DNA of 64,000 nt from Aeromonas rivipollensis (lineage in GTDB: Bacteria > Pseudomonadota > Gammaproteobacteria > Enterobacterales > Aeromonadaceae). This document shows, one piece after another, positions 35,680 through 44,560 of the stretch. Below the pieces are notes generated by a model. That model made no database searches. It saw nothing but the letters and a program-made list of their open reading frames with translations, and was not told where the DNA came from. A program made the translations under genes and the position numbers. Every line of letters begins with the position of its first letter. Within the stretch, counting starts at the first letter, position 1. The DNA lies in NCBI RefSeq assembly GCF_010974825.1, contig NZ_JAAILA010000007.1, positions 248,001-312,000 of the forward strand, in the 5' to 3' direction.

Positions 35680-36752
35680 CTGAACAGCAAGAAGTCCAGC
35701 CGAGTGCTGCGGCCCCCGCGGCCGACAACAACAAGCCCGAGCACAAGGCCGTCGGCAACAAGAAGGGTGGCGCCGGCGTCGTCCTCGGTGGCGTTGCCAT
35801 ACTGCTGGCCCTGGGGCTGACCGGCGGCCTCTATCTGCACGGCCACCAGAATGCCGTCGCCCAGCAGGCCGAACTAGGCGCCCTCAAGCTGCAACTGGCC
35901 GAGGCCATGGGCAAGCTGGATCAGAACAACAGCAAGGATGCCGAACAGTTCAGCGCCCTCGGCAAGAGCCAGCAACAGCAGCAGGAGGCGCTGGACGCCC
36001 TGCAGCACAAGGTGCTGGATCTCGACGACAAGCGCCCCAACGACTGGATGCTGGCCGAATCCGAATACCTGGTGCGCATGGCGGGCCGCAAGCTGTGGCT
36101 CGAGCATGATATCGTCTCCGCCATCACCCTGCTCGGCAACGCCGACGAGCGGATCAAGGCGCTCAACGATCCCAGCCTGATGCCCATTCGCAAGGCGCTG
36201 GCGGAAGACATAGCCCAGCTCAAGGGGATGCCGCGGGTCGATCGCGAGGGGCTGACCCTGAAGCTGGCCGCGCTCTCCGACCAGATAGAGCTGCTGCCCC
36301 TCTCCACCGTGAGCATGCCACAAGCCAAGGCCGAACCGGATCAGGCAGTCAGTACCAATCCGGACGAGTGGGAGAGCAATCTCAAGAAGAACTGGGTCAA
36401 GTTCACCGAGAACTTCATCACCATACGTCGCCGCGACGGGGCCGTGGAGGCCCTGCTCTCCCCCCAGCAGGAGATCTTCCTGCGCGAGAACCTCAAGACC
36501 AAGCTGTTGCAGGCCCAGCTCGCCGTCTATCGCGAGCAGCAGGCGCTCTATACCGACAGCCTGGAGAAGGCCCAGCGCTGGCTGACCCAGTACTTCGACA
36601 CCGACAACAGCGCCACCCAATACATGCAGTCCGAGCTCGACAAGCTCAAAGGCGAGCAGATCCAGTTTGACTACCCGGATCAGTTCAAGACCCAGTCCAT
36701 GCTGGAACAGGTGCTGACCGAGCGCCTGCAACGCATCCTGGCCGGCAACTGA
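35676..36752 (+). CDS. hemX: HemX-like inner membrane protein
   Basis: A 358-residue protein of the HemX (uroporphyrin-III methyltransferase-like, non-catalytic) family. Residues 1-32 are cytosolic, 33-55 form one membrane helix (GVVLGGVAILLALGL), and 60-120 form a periplasmic coiled coil (QQQQQEALDALQHK). The rest is alpha-helical. It overlaps hemD by four bases. Despite the family name it lacks SAM methyltransferase motifs; its role is unproven. Confidence 0.88.
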   Translation: MTEQQEVQPSAAAPAADNNKPEHKAVGNKKGGAGVVLGGVAILLALGLTGGLYLHGHQNAVAQQAELGALKLQLAEAMGKLDQNNSKDAEQFSALGKSQQQQQEALDALQHKVLDLDDKRPNDWMLAESEYLVRMAGRKLWLEHDIVSAITLLGNADERIKALNDPSLMPIRKALAEDIAQLKGMPRVDREGLTLKLAALSDQIELLPLSTVSMPQAKAEPDQAVSTNPDEWESNLKKNWVKFTENFITIRRRDGAVEALLSPQQEIFLRENLKTKLLQAQLAVYREQQALYTDSLEKAQRWLTQYFDTDNSATQYMQSELDKLKGEQIQFDYPDQFKTQSMLEQVLTERLQRILAGN

Positions 36753-36762
36753 GGAGGAGACC

Positions 36763-37926
36763 ATGATTCGTCTGATCGTCGTGGTGGCCGTGATGGTCGC
36801 GGGCCTGATCTTCGGCCCCGAAGCGTCCGGCAACAAGGGCTATGTGCTCATCTCGCTCGGCAACTACACGGTGGAGTCTTCGGTCACCAGCGCCGTGATC
36901 CTGGCGGTACTCTTCTACGGCGCCCTGCTCATTGTCGAGTGGGTGCTGGGCCGGGTCTTCGGCCTGCGCCGCAAGACCCAGGGCTGGTTCGGCTCGCGCC
37001 GTCGCCGCAAGGCAAACCTGCAAACGGTGAATGCCACCCTGGCCATGGCCGAGGGGCACTACAACCAGGCCGAGAAGCTGCTGATCAAGGGGGCCGACAA
37101 CAGCGACACCCCGCTGCTCAACTACCTGAGTGCCGCCAAGGTGGCCCAGGCCAGGGGCGATGATGTGCGCCGGGATCACTACCTGCAAAAAGCGCAGGAG
37201 GAGAACCCCAAGGCCGAGCTGGCATTGACCCTGATCCAGACCCAGCTGCAGATAGAGCAGGGCCAGTACGACAGCGCCCTCGGCCGGCTCGAATCCGTCT
37301 ACGCCCTGCACCCGCGCCACCCCATGGTGCTGGATCAACTGCGCCAGGTCTATCTGGCCCGGGAGGACTGGGCGGCCCTGATCGATCTGGCTCCGGCCCT
37401 GCGCAAGGTGGGCAAGTTGACATCGGTGCAGGAAGAGGCGCTGCTGCACCAGGCCTGGACCGGCCGTCTCGAGGCCGCCAGCGGCGCCCTCGAGACCCTG
37501 CGCCCGGTGTGGCAGGCGCTGCCCCGCAAGCTGCGTCAGGATCCCGCACTGCTGGCCAGCTACGGGGATCGTCTGCGCCGGCTCGGTGCCGACAGCGAGG
37601 CGGCCGACCTCTGGCTGGAGGCCCTGCGCAAGGATCCCTCCCCAGAGCTGTTCGCCCGCCTGCCCAAGCTCAGGCTGGATGACTATCAGCCCATGCTGAC
37701 CCTGCTCAAGAAGATCCAGGATCAGCCGGGCGCCGAGGCGGCACTGGCACGAGTCTACCTGCTGGCCGGCCAGCTGGACGAGGCTCAGCGCCTGCTGGAG
37801 CAGGAAGTGGCAAAGGCGCCGGATGCCGCCCTCTACCATGCCCTCGGGCAGGTGATGGACAAGCGCCGTCTCACCAACAAGGCCAACGAGTACTATCGTC
37901 AGGCCCTGCAACTGGCCGACGTCTGA
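36763..37926 (+). CDS. hemY: HemY, TPR-containing inner membrane protein
   Basis: A 387-residue protein with two N-terminal membrane helices (about 2-22 and 42-66) and a large TPR-like domain (NLQTVNATLAMAEGHYNQAE onward). It is unrelated to the protoporphyrinogen oxidase HemY of Gram-positives. It probably helps organise haem enzymes. GAGGAG lies just before the ATG; the gene closes the operon. Confidence 0.9.
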   Translation: MIRLIVVVAVMVAGLIFGPEASGNKGYVLISLGNYTVESSVTSAVILAVLFYGALLIVEWVLGRVFGLRRKTQGWFGSRRRRKANLQTVNATLAMAEGHYNQAEKLLIKGADNSDTPLLNYLSAAKVAQARGDDVRRDHYLQKAQEENPKAELALTLIQTQLQIEQGQYDSALGRLESVYALHPRHPMVLDQLRQVYLAREDWAALIDLAPALRKVGKLTSVQEEALLHQAWTGRLEAASGALETLRPVWQALPRKLRQDPALLASYGDRLRRLGADSEAADLWLEALRKDPSPELFARLPKLRLDDYQPMLTLLKKIQDQPGAEAALARVYLLAGQLDEAQRLLEQEVAKAPDAALYHALGQVMDKRRLTNKANEYYRQALQLADV

Positions 37927-37946
37927 ACCGAGTGACAGAGAAAACC

Positions 37947-37973
37947 AAAAAGGCCGCAATTGCGGCCTTTTTC
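37947..37973 (+). terminator. terminator of the hem operon
   Basis: AAAAAGGCCGCAA / TTGCGGCCTTTTT is a perfect hairpin with a T-tract. Confidence 0.92.
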
Positions 37974-38074
37974 TATTCCGGTGTCCCGCGTTGGTTCGGG
38001 ATGTCTCTCCGCCCCCTTCTCCCCTTCTTTTCAAATAAGCGGGAGCAGGGGCGAAGATGAAGGGGTCACGCTTT

Positions 38075-38116
38075 TTCTCCCTTCCCCCCTCGCGGGAGAA
38101 GGGGAGGGGATGAGGG
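38075..38116. repeat. REP-like palindromic element
   Basis: TTCTCCC and GGGAGAA flank a C-rich loop and are followed by GGGGAGGGGATGAGGGG, the same arrangement as the elements at 25498 and 55394. Confidence 0.6.
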
Positions 38117-38128
38117 GTCCTGACTAGC

Positions 38129-38380
38129 CTAGGCCGTCAGCCGCTCCATCTCGCCGATAAGCCAGACGGCCTCCTGGCGGTGCGAGCCGCATACGTCCTG
38201 CATGGGCCTGAAGCTGCTGCACACCGCAGGACGCTCGGGCTGGCCGAAGATCTTGCAGCCCAACCACTGGTCGAGCTGAACACAGGGAACGCCAGCCGGC
38301 TTGCCCTCCGGCATGCCGGGGATGGCACTGCTGATACTGGGGGCTGTGCAGCAGGCACCGCAACCTTGACGACATTCCAT
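38129..38380 (-). CDS. YkgJ family cysteine cluster protein
   Basis: An 83-residue protein with the CxxGCGACC-type cluster ([11 protein letters not shown]), further Cys in [15 protein letters not shown] and AVCSSF, and a last one in DVCG. It is a predicted metal- or Fe-S-binding protein of the UPF0153/YkgJ type. ATG 38378-38380 matches the family start and has AGGA upstream; 38389 would add three residues. Confidence 0.88.
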   Translation of the reverse strand: MECRQGCGACCTAPSISSAIPGMPEGKPAGVPCVQLDQWLGCKIFGQPERPAVCSSFRPMQDVCGSHRQEAVWLIGEMERLTA

Positions 38381-38489
38381 ATGATGCATTCCTGTGCATG
38401 GCGAAGCAGTCTATCAAAGGGCCCCGATTCCCCTTAGCCTTATCCGTCCTGTTCCTCGAAATAGTCCAGGCCCCGGCGCGTGGGCAACA

Positions 38490-38522
38490 AAAAGCCCGAC
38501 GGCAGCAGCGGTCGGGCTTTTC
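38490..38522 (-). terminator. terminator after glpX
   Basis: The 11-bp stem AAAAGCCCGAC / GTCGGGCTTTT with a 10-base loop lies 21 bases past the glpX stop. Confidence 0.88.
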
Positions 38523-38542
38523 AGTGACAGGGCTTTCGCGCA

Positions 38543-39553
38543 TCAGAGAATGATGTCGCGTACCACACTGTCCTTGCGATCCAGGAAGTGGATCGACTTG
38601 ATGCGGCGAATGGTTCTGGACTTGCCGCGGATCAGCAGGGTCTCCGTGGTCGCCATGACGCCATTGCTGGTGATGCCTTCCAGCAGATCACCCTTGGTGA
38701 TGCCGGTGGCCGAGAAGATGACGTTGTCATTCTTGGCCAGATCTTCCAGCTTGAGCACCTTGCTCACGTCGATGCCGAGCTCCTGGCAACGGGCAATCTC
38801 CTGCTCGCCCAGGGCACGCACCTCGGGGCTGTCCCCCTTGACCTGGTGACGGGGCACCAGGCGCGCCTGCATGTCGCCGTCCAGGGCGCGGATCACCGCC
38901 GCCGAGATGACCCCTTCAGGGGCGCCGCCGATGCCATAGAGCATGTCCACTTCGCTGTCCGGCAGGCAGGTGAGGATGGAGGCAGCCACGTCCCCGTCGG
39001 GGATGGCGAACACCCGCACGCCCAGCCCCTGCATCTCCTTGATCGCCTTGTCATGACGCGGCTTGGCCAGGGTGATGACGGTCAGGCGGGAGAGGGGCTT
39101 GCCGAGTGCCTTGGCCACGGCCTTGAGGTTCAGCTCCAGGGCCTGATCGAGATCGATGGCACCCTTGGCACCCGGACCCACGATCAGCTTCTCCATGTAC
39201 ATGTCGGGGGCCTTGAGGAAGGAGCCCTTGTCGCCCACAGCCAGCACGGCCAGGGCATTGGACTGCCCCATGGCAGTCATGCGGGTGCCCTCTATGGGGT
39301 CGACCGCGATGTCCACGGCGTCGCCCTGACCCGTGCCCACCTTCTCGCCGATGTAGAGCATGGGGGCTTCGTCGATCTCGCCCTCGCCTATCACAATCTC
39401 GCCATCGATCTGGATCTGATTGAGGATGTGACGCATGGCCGCAACGGCCGCGCCATCGGCGATATTCTTGTCACCACGTCCGAGCCACTTGTAGCCAGCC
39501 AGTGCAGCCGCTTCCGTCACTCGGGAAAATTCGATTGCCAGTTCACGTCTCAT
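38543..39553 (-). CDS. glpX: class II fructose-1,6-bisphosphatase
   Basis: A 336-residue GlpX-type phosphatase for gluconeogenesis. It has the metal-binding motifs of the class: GEIDEAPML, DPIEGTRM and YGIGGAPEG. E. coli GlpX (336 residues) is the same length. Here it is not next to glpFK, so it is a stand-alone gene. ATG 39553 gives the standard N-terminus MRRELAIEFSRVTEAA. Confidence 0.95.
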   Translation of the reverse strand: MRRELAIEFSRVTEAAALAGYKWLGRGDKNIADGAAVAAMRHILNQIQIDGEIVIGEGEIDEAPMLYIGEKVGTGQGDAVDIAVDPIEGTRMTAMGQSNALAVLAVGDKGSFLKAPDMYMEKLIVGPGAKGAIDLDQALELNLKAVAKALGKPLSRLTVITLAKPRHDKAIKEMQGLGVRVFAIPDGDVAASILTCLPDSEVDMLYGIGGAPEGVISAAVIRALDGDMQARLVPRHQVKGDSPEVRALGEQEIARCQELGIDVSKVLKLEDLAKNDNVIFSATGITKGDLLEGITSNGVMATTETLLIRGKSRTIRRIKSIHFLDRKDSVVRDIIL

Positions 39554-39771
39554 CGCATATCCAACCTTAGGAGCTCGAAAACGGGCGGCATTCTACCACA
39601 AGGGCAAACCTTTGCGCGCAAAAGTGGCGGCTCGCCACATAAATCGCGGTTTTCATCCCGCTGACATGAAACCGCCACGGTTTGTTCACCCCCCGGTCAC
39701 CCCGCTGTCATCTGCCCCTCCTAGCATGGCCCCGTCTTTTAAAACAGAAGCTTGCAACACAAGGGATCATG

Positions 39772-40830
39772 ATGAAAAAGCTGACAGTAGTAGCATTGGC
39801 TCTCACCGCCGCCTTCCAGGCTCAAGCCGTCGAAGTCTATAAAAAAGACTCCACTCTGCTCGATCTCTATGGCCGCATCTACGCCGGCCAGTTCTTCGGT
39901 GAGAAGAAGGAGCTGGATGCCAATGGTGACATCAAGAACGAATACAGCGACAAGCAGGGCGCCAACCAGTTTGTCCGCCTGGGCGCCAAGGTAGAGAGCG
40001 AGATCAACCCGGGTCTCAAGGCCCTGGCCCAGTATGAGTTGCAGATCTACGTCAATGACAGCGAGAAGACCGTCAGCGAGAACTCCGACAACATGCGCAC
40101 CCGCCTGGCCTTCGCCGGTGTGGGCGCTGACTGGGGCAATGTCACCTTCGGTCGCCAGAAGGGCGCCCCCGGCCTGCTGGCCGACTGGACTGACGTCTCC
40201 CTCTCCGACGGCTACGGCAACGACGCCCTCGGCGCCAAGACCGACACCTTCGCCACCAACCGTGCCGGCTCTGTGCTGAAATACTCCGGCCTGTTCAACG
40301 GCTTCCAGGTCGATACCAGCTACAAGTTCGACGGCGGTGACACCGAAGAGACCACCAGCAAGGACAGCGATGCAGCCTACGGCGCCGCCCTGGCCTACAC
40401 CTTCCCGTTCAACCTGGCCCTGGGTACCGCCTACAACGTGGGTATCCGCGACAAGAGCGGTGAAGAGGATGCCAAGCTGTGGCTGATCTCCGCCAAGTAC
40501 GACAACAAGGCCGTCTATGCCGCCCTGAGCTACGCCGACGGCAGCGACTTCCTGGCCACCGGCAAGGATCACACCGGCTGGGAAGGGGCGCTCGGCTACA
40601 ACTTCGAGAGCGGCTTCGGCCTGATGGCCCTGTGGAACAAGCAGAAGGTGGAGCAGAGCGGCAAGAGCGATTACGACTCCATCGACTACTACACCCTGGG
40701 TGCCCAGTACAAGTTCAACAAGAACCTGAGGGTCATCGGCGAGTACCGCATCAACAACCTGGACAGCAATGACAGCGGCAAGCTGAACACCAAGGATGAC
40801 TTCCAGCTGGCGGCCCGTTACGACTTCTAA
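39772..40830 (+). CDS. general porin (OmpC/OmpF-like)
   Basis: A 352-residue trimeric porin type. Residues 1-20 are the signal peptide (QAQA cleavage). The mature start VEVYKKDSTLLDLYGRIYAG is typical, and the protein ends with the C-terminal Phe (RYDF) needed for BAM recognition. Porins form diffusion channels for small solutes. AAGGG lies at 39761-39765 and favours ATG 39772 over 39769. It is probably strongly expressed: codons are the most biased in the window. Confidence 0.92.
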   Translation: MKKLTVVALALTAAFQAQAVEVYKKDSTLLDLYGRIYAGQFFGEKKELDANGDIKNEYSDKQGANQFVRLGAKVESEINPGLKALAQYELQIYVNDSEKTVSENSDNMRTRLAFAGVGADWGNVTFGRQKGAPGLLADWTDVSLSDGYGNDALGAKTDTFATNRAGSVLKYSGLFNGFQVDTSYKFDGGDTEETTSKDSDAAYGAALAYTFPFNLALGTAYNVGIRDKSGEEDAKLWLISAKYDNKAVYAALSYADGSDFLATGKDHTGWEGALGYNFESGFGLMALWNKQKVEQSGKSDYDSIDYYTLGAQYKFNKNLRVIGEYRINNLDSNDSGKLNTKDDFQLAARYDF

Positions 40831-40845
40831 CTCCAGCCCCAGACA

Positions 40846-40880
40846 AAACGGCGCGCAGATCCCTCTGCGCGCCGTTTTTC
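40846..40880 (+). terminator. terminator after the porin gene
   Basis: The 13-bp stem AAACGGCGCGCAG / CTGCGCGCCGTTT is followed by TTTTC. Confidence 0.92.
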
Positions 40881-40916
40881 ATTCTCCCCTCCCGCCTTGG
40901 GGCTGAGCCCCAGAGG

Positions 40917-41396
40917 CTAGAGCTTCTTCTGCCAGAACAGGGCCCGGCCCACTTGCGGGTTCAGCTCATAACCCTCGAAACCGCTGGCCTTGTAGGCGGC
41001 CTGCGCCACCTTGTTGCCCTCCAGCACCTCCAGGGTCAGCTTGCAGCAGTCGAGCTCCCGGGCGAGCTGCTCCACCCCGGCCAGCAACGCCTTGCCGATG
41101 CCGCGGCCACGATGGGCCGGGTGCACCGCCAGGTCGTGGATATTGAGCAGGGGCCGGCAGGCGAAGGTCGAAAATCCCTCGAAGCAGGTGGCCACCCCGA
41201 CCGGCTGGTCATCCACCCAGGCCAGCAGCACATGGGCACCACTTCTCGCCGCCAGGGCCTGCGCCAGATTGGACTTCACCTCGTCAGCCAGGGGGGCGCC
41301 GCCGCCCATCTCGTCCCTGGCGTATGCGTCGAGCAGCGCCACCAGCGCCTCGCCATGGTGTCGGTTATGAAGATCCGCCCTGATGATCTCTGCCAT
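40917..41396 (-). CDS. GNAT family N-acetyltransferase
   Basis: A 159-residue acetyltransferase. The acetyl-CoA loop HDLAVHPAHRGRGIGKALL is a textbook motif A, and LEVLEGNKVAQAAYKASGF is motif B. GGAAGGG lies before ATG 41394-41396. The substrate is unknown; it stands between the porin and the TonB receptor in opposite orientation to both. Confidence 0.88.
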   Translation of the reverse strand: MAEIIRADLHNRHHGEALVALLDAYARDEMGGGAPLADEVKSNLAQALAARSGAHVLLAWVDDQPVGVATCFEGFSTFACRPLLNIHDLAVHPAHRGRGIGKALLAGVEQLARELDCCKLTLEVLEGNKVAQAAYKASGFEGYELNPQVGRALFWQKKL

Positions 41397-41552
41397 GTCC
41401 CTTCCTGTTCCATCAGTGATGCGCCATGGCGCGTTCTGGCCATGGTAACCCCGCCGCTCACCCATCTCCAAACCGGGGCATGAACCCGGCCGGTGCCGTC
41501 TGACTGCGCCCATTTCCATCGATGTGGTTTTCTTACATCTTTCCCTTGCAAG

Positions 41553-41571
41553 GCAAATGAAAATCAATATC
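41553..41571 (+). promoter_or_regulatory. Fur box upstream of the TonB receptor
   Basis: The 19-base stretch matches 15 of 19 positions of the consensus GATAATGATAATCATTATC. It lies 88-106 bases before the receptor start and implies iron repression by Fur. Confidence 0.75.
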
Positions 41572-41658
41572 ATTAGCGCCCTCTCGAAACGAGAGACACC
41601 AATAACTACAAATAAATCAATAAGTTCAGGCCAACAGGTCGATAAGAGTCACACCCAG

Positions 41659-43701
41659 ATGCATAACCCCAACTCCCCGCGCGCCCTGCTGGGCGTCGCC
41701 TTGCTGGCCTTCTGTGCCAGCCCCCGCGCCGAAGACGAGACCCTGACCGTGGTCGGCAAACGCAGCCAGCACGAAGAAGTGGCCACCGCGACCCGCACCG
41801 CCACCCCGGCCAAGCTGGTGCCCCAGACCATAGAGAGCGTCAAGGCCAGCGAGCTGACCGCCTACGGCCAGCCCACCCTGAGCGAGGCCCTGACCGGCAT
41901 TCCCGGGGTCAACGCCAGCGGCGACACCCGCTTCGACGGCGTCAATATCCGCGGCTTCAACGCCAGCAACGACTTCTACCTCGACGGCCTGCGGGACGAC
42001 ATGCAGTACACCCGGGATCTCGGCAACATAGAGCGGGTCGAGGTGCTCAAGGGACCGGCCGCCGTGCTCTACGGCCGTGGCAGCACGGGGGGCATCATCA
42101 ACAGGGTCAGCAAGACGCCCCAGCGCGGGCAGGCTTCCAGCGTCAGCGCCCGGGTCGGCAGCTTCGACAGCCGACGCTTCGCCGCCGACCTCAACGCCGA
42201 GGCGGGGGAGCGGGTGCAACTGCGCCTCAACCTGGCCCAGGAGGACAAGGAGAGTTTTCGTGACGACGTGACCAGCAAGCGCACCCTGCTGGCCCCCGCC
42301 GTGAACTGGGAGATAAGCGACAGCCTGAACTGGCTGGTGCAGTACGAGCGCAACGAGCACGACCGCACCCCGGATCGCGGCATCCCCGGGGTCGATGGCC
42401 GTCCCGCCGACGTCCCCATCGAGAGCGTCTACAGCGACACCAGCCGGGACTTCATCGACGATCTGGCCCAGTCCACCCGATCCCGCCTTAGCTGGGACAT
42501 CAACGATCAGTGGCAACTGCGCCAGCAGCTCGGCTACACCAGCCTCGACAGCCAGTTCGACAACACCTATGTCACCGCCGTCAAGGGTGACAAGGTGACC
42601 CGTGCCCGCTGGCAGCAGGATCTCAAGGCCAACAGCCTCACCAGCAACACAGAGGCCGAGGGCCAGCTGCAGACAGGCCCCGTCGCCCATCGCCTGCTGG
42701 TGGGCTTGGAGCAGGGCTGGCAGGAGCGCACTCCCAAGCTCTACCAGAACGCCACTCCTATTCCCCCGGGGGATCTGTACGACCCCGGCTCACTGCCAAG
42801 CTACAACGGCACCATGAAGCTCTCCAGCGACGCCAGGCACAGGGTGCGCGGGGTCGGCCTCTATCTGCAGGATCAGCTCAGTCTGGGTGACTGGCACCTG
42901 CTCGGCGGCCTGCGCCGGGACGCGTTCACCGTCACCAGCCGCCGCAACGATCTCGACAAGGAGGAGACCCTCTCGGTCACCAGCCTGAGCCCGCGCCTGG
43001 GCCTGGTGTGGAACCCCATAGAGGAACATGCCTTCTATACCTCCTACAGCAAGACCTTCACCCCTGTGGGCGGGGAGCTGATCGGCATCACCCCGGGAGA
43101 CAAGAACAACAAGCTGGATCCCCAGCACACCCGGCTCTACGAGGGGGGCGTGAAGAGTGACTGGCTGAACGGTCGCCTGGCCACCACCCTCTCCCTCTAC
43201 CGGCTGGAGATGTACAACAAGCGCAGCAAGGATCCGCTGGATCCTACCAAGGTGATCCTCACCGGCCTGCAACGCACCGAGGGCATAGAGCTGAGCGCCC
43301 GCGCCCAGCTGACCGACGCCTTCTACCTGCATGGCGGCATCGCCATCCAGGATGCGGAGCAGGTCAAGGCGGACGCGGATCTGCAGGGCAAGCGGCCGAG
43401 CAACGTCTCCCGCGAGAACGGCCAGCTGTTCGCCGGCTACCAGAATGGCCAGCAGGGCTGGTATGGGGAAACCGGGGTGACGGCGGTGGGGGATCGCTTC
43501 GCCGACAACGCCAACACCACCACGCTGCCCGGCTACGCCCGCTATGACGCCCGCGCCGGCTACCGTTGGTCCCAGTGGGATGCCCAGCTCAGCGTGGAGA
43601 ACCTGACCGACCACGACTACTTCGTCAGCGCCACCAGCGCGGCCCAGATCATGCCGGGCAGCCCCCGTCAGCTGAATCTCACCGCCGCCTACCGCTTCTG
43701 A
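41659..43701 (+). CDS. TonB-dependent siderophore receptor
   Basis: A 680-residue outer membrane receptor. Residues 1-23 are a signal peptide; DETLTVVGK is the TonB box region. The plug (about 45-165) holds LSEALTGIPGV, IRGFNASNDFYLDGLRD and ERVEVLKGPAAVLYGRGSTGG. The barrel ends in the C-terminal Phe (AAYRF). The closest known class takes up catecholate or hydroxamate siderophores (Fiu/FhuE-like); the ligand cannot be read from sequence. A Fur box precedes it. ATG 41659 gives a clean signal peptide; in-frame codons further upstream would overlap the Fur box. Confidence 0.92.
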   Translation: MHNPNSPRALLGVALLAFCASPRAEDETLTVVGKRSQHEEVATATRTATPAKLVPQTIESVKASELTAYGQPTLSEALTGIPGVNASGDTRFDGVNIRGFNASNDFYLDGLRDDMQYTRDLGNIERVEVLKGPAAVLYGRGSTGGIINRVSKTPQRGQASSVSARVGSFDSRRFAADLNAEAGERVQLRLNLAQEDKESFRDDVTSKRTLLAPAVNWEISDSLNWLVQYERNEHDRTPDRGIPGVDGRPADVPIESVYSDTSRDFIDDLAQSTRSRLSWDINDQWQLRQQLGYTSLDSQFDNTYVTAVKGDKVTRARWQQDLKANSLTSNTEAEGQLQTGPVAHRLLVGLEQGWQERTPKLYQNATPIPPGDLYDPGSLPSYNGTMKLSSDARHRVRGVGLYLQDQLSLGDWHLLGGLRRDAFTVTSRRNDLDKEETLSVTSLSPRLGLVWNPIEEHAFYTSYSKTFTPVGGELIGITPGDKNNKLDPQHTRLYEGGVKSDWLNGRLATTLSLYRLEMYNKRSKDPLDPTKVILTGLQRTEGIELSARAQLTDAFYLHGGIAIQDAEQVKADADLQGKRPSNVSRENGQLFAGYQNGQQGWYGETGVTAVGDRFADNANTTTLPGYARYDARAGYRWSQWDAQLSVENLTDHDYFVSATSAAQIMPGSPRQLNLTAAYRF

Positions 43702-43721
43702 TCCCCCTTGTCCACAACCCC

Positions 43722-43750
43722 ACTGGCCAGCCTCTGCTGGCCAGTTTTTT
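43722..43750 (+). terminator. terminator between the receptor and PepSY genes
   Basis: A perfect 10-bp stem ACTGGCCAGC / GCTGGCCAGT is followed by T6. The next gene starts 13 bases later, so it must be read by leak-through or have its promoter within the receptor gene. Confidence 0.9.
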
Positions 43751-43763
43751 ATGACGCACCACC

Positions 43764-44387
43764 ATGAAGAAACCCAAGAGACTCCCCCTTCACAACAACA
43801 AGTGGGTGCGCCGCATCCACGCCTGGGCCGGCTTTGCCACCCTCACCCTGATGCTGCTCTACGGCCTGACCGGCCTCTGGCTCCAGCACAGGGCCGTGTT
43901 GCCCCTGCCCGGCCCCCACACCGAAAAGTCGAGCGAGGAGATAACGCTGGCCGCGCCGCTGGCGAGCCCGGACGCCCTGAAAGCCCTGCTGCAACAGCAC
44001 TACCCTGAGGGCTTGGAGGAGGGGCGGCTCAGCATCACCCCGGCCCGGACCCTGCCCACCCCCACAGGCCCCCTCACCCTGCCGGCACGCTGGGAGCTGC
44101 GCGGCGTTACCCTGAGCCAGAGCCTGACCGCCAGCTATGTGGAAGGCACCCTGCTGGTGCAGACCGAGCTGCAACGGGCCAACGTCGCCGCCAGCCTCAA
44201 CCGGCTGCATCGCGGCATGGGTACCGGCCTGGCCTGGCAGCTGTTTGGCGATCTGGCGGCGCTGGCCATGCTGCTGCTGGCCCTCACCAGTTTGCTGATG
44301 TGGAACAAGCTGCACGGCCCGGCCGGCCGTGGCATAGCCCTGCTGCTGACGGGCGCCGTCGCGACGGCGCTGGTCGCCCTGCTCTAG
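43764..44387 (+). CDS. PepSY-associated membrane protein
   Basis: A 207-residue protein with an N-terminal membrane helix (WAGFATLTLMLLYGLTGLWL), a periplasmic domain (about 45-140) and two C-terminal helices (DLAALAMLLLALTSLLMW, GIALLLTGAVATALVAL). Such proteins often follow siderophore receptors and may reduce ferri-siderophore in the periplasm (compare FpvG/PiuB groups). No clear SD lies before the ATG. Conserved HxW (RRIHAWAG) and HRGMGTG His residues could bind haem. Confidence 0.8.
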   Translation: MKKPKRLPLHNNKWVRRIHAWAGFATLTLMLLYGLTGLWLQHRAVLPLPGPHTEKSSEEITLAAPLASPDALKALLQQHYPEGLEEGRLSITPARTLPTPTGPLTLPARWELRGVTLSQSLTASYVEGTLLVQTELQRANVAASLNRLHRGMGTGLAWQLFGDLAALAMLLLALTSLLMWNKLHGPAGRGIALLLTGAVATALVALL

Positions 44388-44427
44388 GGCTTTTACCGAC
44401 ACCAAAACGGGATCCGCCTCCCACCCG

Positions 44428-44475
44428 GGGTAACCCTGCCCTCCCCCAGGGTAACAAAGGGTAACCGGCCACCGA
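44428..44475. promoter_or_regulatory. cluster of GGGTAAC direct repeats
   Basis: GGGTAAC occurs three times (about 44429, 44452 and 44463) in the 173-base spacer before the acyltransferase gene. The spacing (23 and 11 bases) suggests an operator read by one regulator. No regulator was assigned. Confidence 0.35.
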
Positions 44476-44560
44476 TGGGGGTCACAGTTGGCGACCCCCT
44501 GACTGGAAGGGGCATGTGTCCGGCTGCTAGGGTGCCGGGTTTCAGCCGTCGGAAACCATA

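Noticed and set aside
35676-36752. Uroporphyrinogen-III C-methyltransferase activity for HemX
   Set aside because: The protein is a membrane-anchored coiled-coil protein without SAM-binding motifs.
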